Part shown: positions 30,720 to 32,335 of the stretch, piece after piece | Position numbering within the stretch: the stretch's first letter is position 1 | Layout of the letters: each line of letters opens with the position of its first letter | NCBI GenBank assembly: GCA_018969605.1 | Contig: JAGWXY010000019.1 | Span: 1-32,335 of the forward strand | Reading direction: 5' to 3' | Origin: Verrucomicrobiota bacterium | GTDB lineage: Bacteria > Verrucomicrobiota > Verrucomicrobiia > Verrucomicrobiales > Akkermansiaceae | Length of the DNA stretch: 32,335 nucleotides | The notes under the pieces: model-generated | Database searches by the model: none | The model's input: only the letters and a program-made list of their open reading frames with translations | Told to the model about the DNA's origin: nothing | Position numbers and translations under genes: made by a program

Positions 30720-32335
30720 TCAAGCGGTCACCAACTTCACTAGCAGGTCGTCGCTGTCGACCTGATCGCCCTTTTGCACGAGGATTTCGCCAATCGTGCC
30801 GTCGGCTGCGGCGCTGACCGTGGTAAGCATCTTCATCGCTTCGAGCACAACGAGCTTGTCGCCGGCCTTCACTTCCTGGCCGGTGGAGACGGCGACCTCG
30901 GTGACCATGCCCGGCATCGGCGCACAGGCTTGGGCCGGATTGCCGGGCTCGCCCTTGACGCGGGATGCCTTCGACACCGATTTGAGCGAGTTGTCGAGCA
31001 CCACCGATTCGCGCGGCATGCCGTTGAGCTCGTAGAAAAGCGCGCGGCGGCCGGCGGAATCCGCTTCGCCGATCGAAATGAGCTTGATGATGAGGATCTT
31101 GCCGGGGTCGATCTCGACCTCGATTTCCTCGCCGATTTGCAGCCCGTAAAAGAACGCGCTGGTGGGCAAACTACTAAGGTCATCGTACTTCGCGCGGAAC
31201 GCATTGAAGTCGGCAAACACCTGCGGGTACATCAGGTGCGAGTAGAGGTCGTCGTCGCTGGCCGGGCGGCCGAGTTTTTTCGAGAGCGTTGCGCGGGTTT
31301 CGACGAGGTCGACCGGCTCGGCAAGCTCGCCGGGGCGCTTGGTGGTGGCCTTTTTGTTGCCAAGCACGACCTTCTGAACATCGGCTGGCCAGCCACCATC
31401 GGGTTGGCCGAGTCCGCCGGAAAGCATGTCGATCACCGATTCCGGGAAGTCGATCGAGCCGGGCTTGAGCTTTGGCACATCGGCCGCGCGGATGCCGCGG
31501 GTGACGAGGAACATGCACATGTCGCCGACGACTTTGGATGATGGCGTGACCTTGACGATGTCACCAAAGAGTTGGTTGACCTCGGCATAGGTGCGGGCAA
31601 TTTCGCGCCAGCGGTGGCCGAGGCCCATCGCGTTGGCTTGCTCGCGAAGGTTCGTGTACTGGCCGCCGGGCATTTCGTGTTCGTAGACTTCGGCGGTGCC
31701 GGCGCGCGGCGCGGAGTCGAAGGGTTTGAAAAAGCCGAGCACCTCCTCCCAATAATCGGAGAATTCGTTGAGCGAGTCGAAGTCCAGCCCCGGATCGCGT
31801 TCGGTTTTTGCGAGTGCGGCCGAAACCGAATTGAGGTTCGGCTGCGAGGTTGAGCCCGACATCGATGCGATGGCGAGGTCGACGATGTCGACGCCGGCAT
31901 CGGATGCAGAGAGCACGGAGGCGGCATTGAGGCCGGAGGTGTCGTGCGTGTGGAAATGGATCGGAATGGCGATTTCCTGTTTGAGCGCGGCGACCAGTTT
32001 TTCCGCGGCCATCGGTTTGCAAAGGCCGGCCATGTCCTTGATCGCAAGGATGTGCGCGCCCATGCGCTCAACCTCCTTGGCCTTGGCGATGTAATACTTG
32101 AGCGAATACTTGTCGCGCTTCTCGTCGTTGATGTCGCCCGTGTAGCAAATCGCTGCTTCGCAAAGGACCTTGCCGTGCTCGCGCGTGGCCTCCATCGCGA
32201 CCTGCATGTTGGGCAGGTAATTGAGCGAGTCGAAGATGCGAAAGATGTCCATGCCCGAATCCGCCGCATGCTTGACGAAACCGGCGACGACATTGTCCGG
32301 GTAATTTGAATAGCCGACCGCGTTGGATCCGCGGA
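30720..32335 (-). CDS. pyc: pyruvate carboxylase, C-terminal part (carboxyltransferase and biotin carrier), 5' end outside window
   Basis: The frame is open to the window edge, giving 538 C-terminal residues. It starts within the carboxyltransferase domain (RGSNAVGYSNYPDNVVAGFV, then GMDIFRIFDSLNYLPNM and AICYTGDINDEKRDKYSLKY). HFHTHDTSGLNAASVLSASD carries the metal-binding histidines. The pyruvate carboxylase C-terminal allosteric/linker region follows, and the last 70 residues are a biotinyl domain with VVLEAMKMLTTV, whose Lys carries biotin. The enzyme makes oxaloacetate from pyruvate and bicarbonate to refill the TCA cycle. The order carboxyltransferase then biotin carrier in one chain, with pyruvate-type motifs, favours pyruvate carboxylase over oxaloacetate decarboxylase alpha, although the N-terminal biotin carboxylase cannot be seen. 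Confidence 0.92.
   Translation of the reverse strand, partial: RGSNAVGYSNYPDNVVAGFVKHAADSGMDIFRIFDSLNYLPNMQVAMEATREHGKVLCEAAICYTGDINDEKRDKYSLKYYIAKAKEVERMGAHILAIKDMAGLCKPMAAEKLVAALKQEIAIPIHFHTHDTSGLNAASVLSASDAGVDIVDLAIASMSGSTSQPNLNSVSAALAKTERDPGLDFDSLNEFSDYWEEVLGFFKPFDSAPRAGTAEVYEHEMPGGQYTNLREQANAMGLGHRWREIARTYAEVNQLFGDIVKVTPSSKVVGDMCMFLVTRGIRAADVPKLKPGSIDFPESVIDMLSGGLGQPDGGWPADVQKVVLGNKKATTKRPGELAEPVDLVETRATLSKKLGRPASDDDLYSHLMYPQVFADFNAFRAKYDDLSSLPTSAFFYGLQIGEEIEVEIDPGKILIIKLISIGEADSAGRRALFYELNGMPRESVVLDNSLKSVSKASRVKGEPGNPAQACAPMPGMVTEVAVSTGQEVKAGDKLVVLEAMKMLTTVSAAADGTIGEILVQKGDQVDSDDLLVKLVTA

Noticed and set aside
1-32335. tRNA, rRNA or riboswitch genes
   Set aside because: I looked through all intergenic gaps for cloverleaf ends, rRNA phrases and known riboswitch cores and saw none. 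A covariance-model scan would be decisive.

Overview
The window looks like chromosomal DNA of a Gram-negative, aerobic bacterium, most likely of the Verrucomicrobiota. This is inferred from gene content and style, not from a marker gene. Signs of an outer membrane are an LptF/LptG-type permease, an MlaA-type lipoprotein, a TonB/ExbB/ExbD set and two class A PBP-type proteins. An SHD1-domain secreted peptidase and a general lack of Shine-Dalgarno (SD) motifs fit the PVC group. The DNA is GC-rich, so many long antisense ORFs are artefacts. I saw no rRNA, tRNA, CRISPR array or prophage.

Layout. 1-535: 3' end of a REP-associated (IS200-like) transposase. 699-1730: parvulin-type PPIase. 2026-4038 (-) and 4151-5512 (+): divergent DinG/XPD-type Fe-S helicase and LPS-export-type permease, then a small conserved hypothetical. 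6183-10213 (-): two class A PBP-type genes in tandem, one intact and one with a destroyed transpeptidase site. 10328-12516 (+): two trypsin-fold/PDZ proteins in tandem, one with an intact triad and one a pseudoprotease with a PDZ domain inside its protease fold. 12529-14799 (-): TonB-like, ExbB, ExbD operon. 15061-15924 (-) and 16027-17472 (+): AraC regulator divergent from an unrecognised, possibly ferritin-like 481-residue protein. 17791-20000 (+): membrane protein, TrmL, AlkC-like glycosylase. 20044-20747 (-): Phd/PIN toxin-antitoxin pair beside a repeat-rich gap (20815-21219). 21211-26509 (-): apparent five-gene run of heme O synthase, SMUG1-like glycosylase, coiled-coil exported protein, ABC ATPase and ABC permease. 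26633-27811 (+): SHD1-gluzincin peptidase. 28112-32335 (-): pyruvate carboxylase (partial), an MlaA-alpha/beta hydrolase fusion lipoprotein, and an M23 peptidase.

The most striking points are the MlaA-hydrolase fusion, which links outer-membrane phospholipid removal with a probable lipid hydrolase; two tandem pairs in which an intact enzyme sits next to a paralogue without its catalytic residues; a PIN toxin lacking one active-site acid; an AraC-linked candidate di-iron protein; and two AT-richer intergenic elements built of nested inverted repeats. Cell-envelope upkeep is the main theme: LPS export, peptidoglycan synthesis and hydrolysis, periplasmic proteolysis and folding, TonB energisation and lipid asymmetry.
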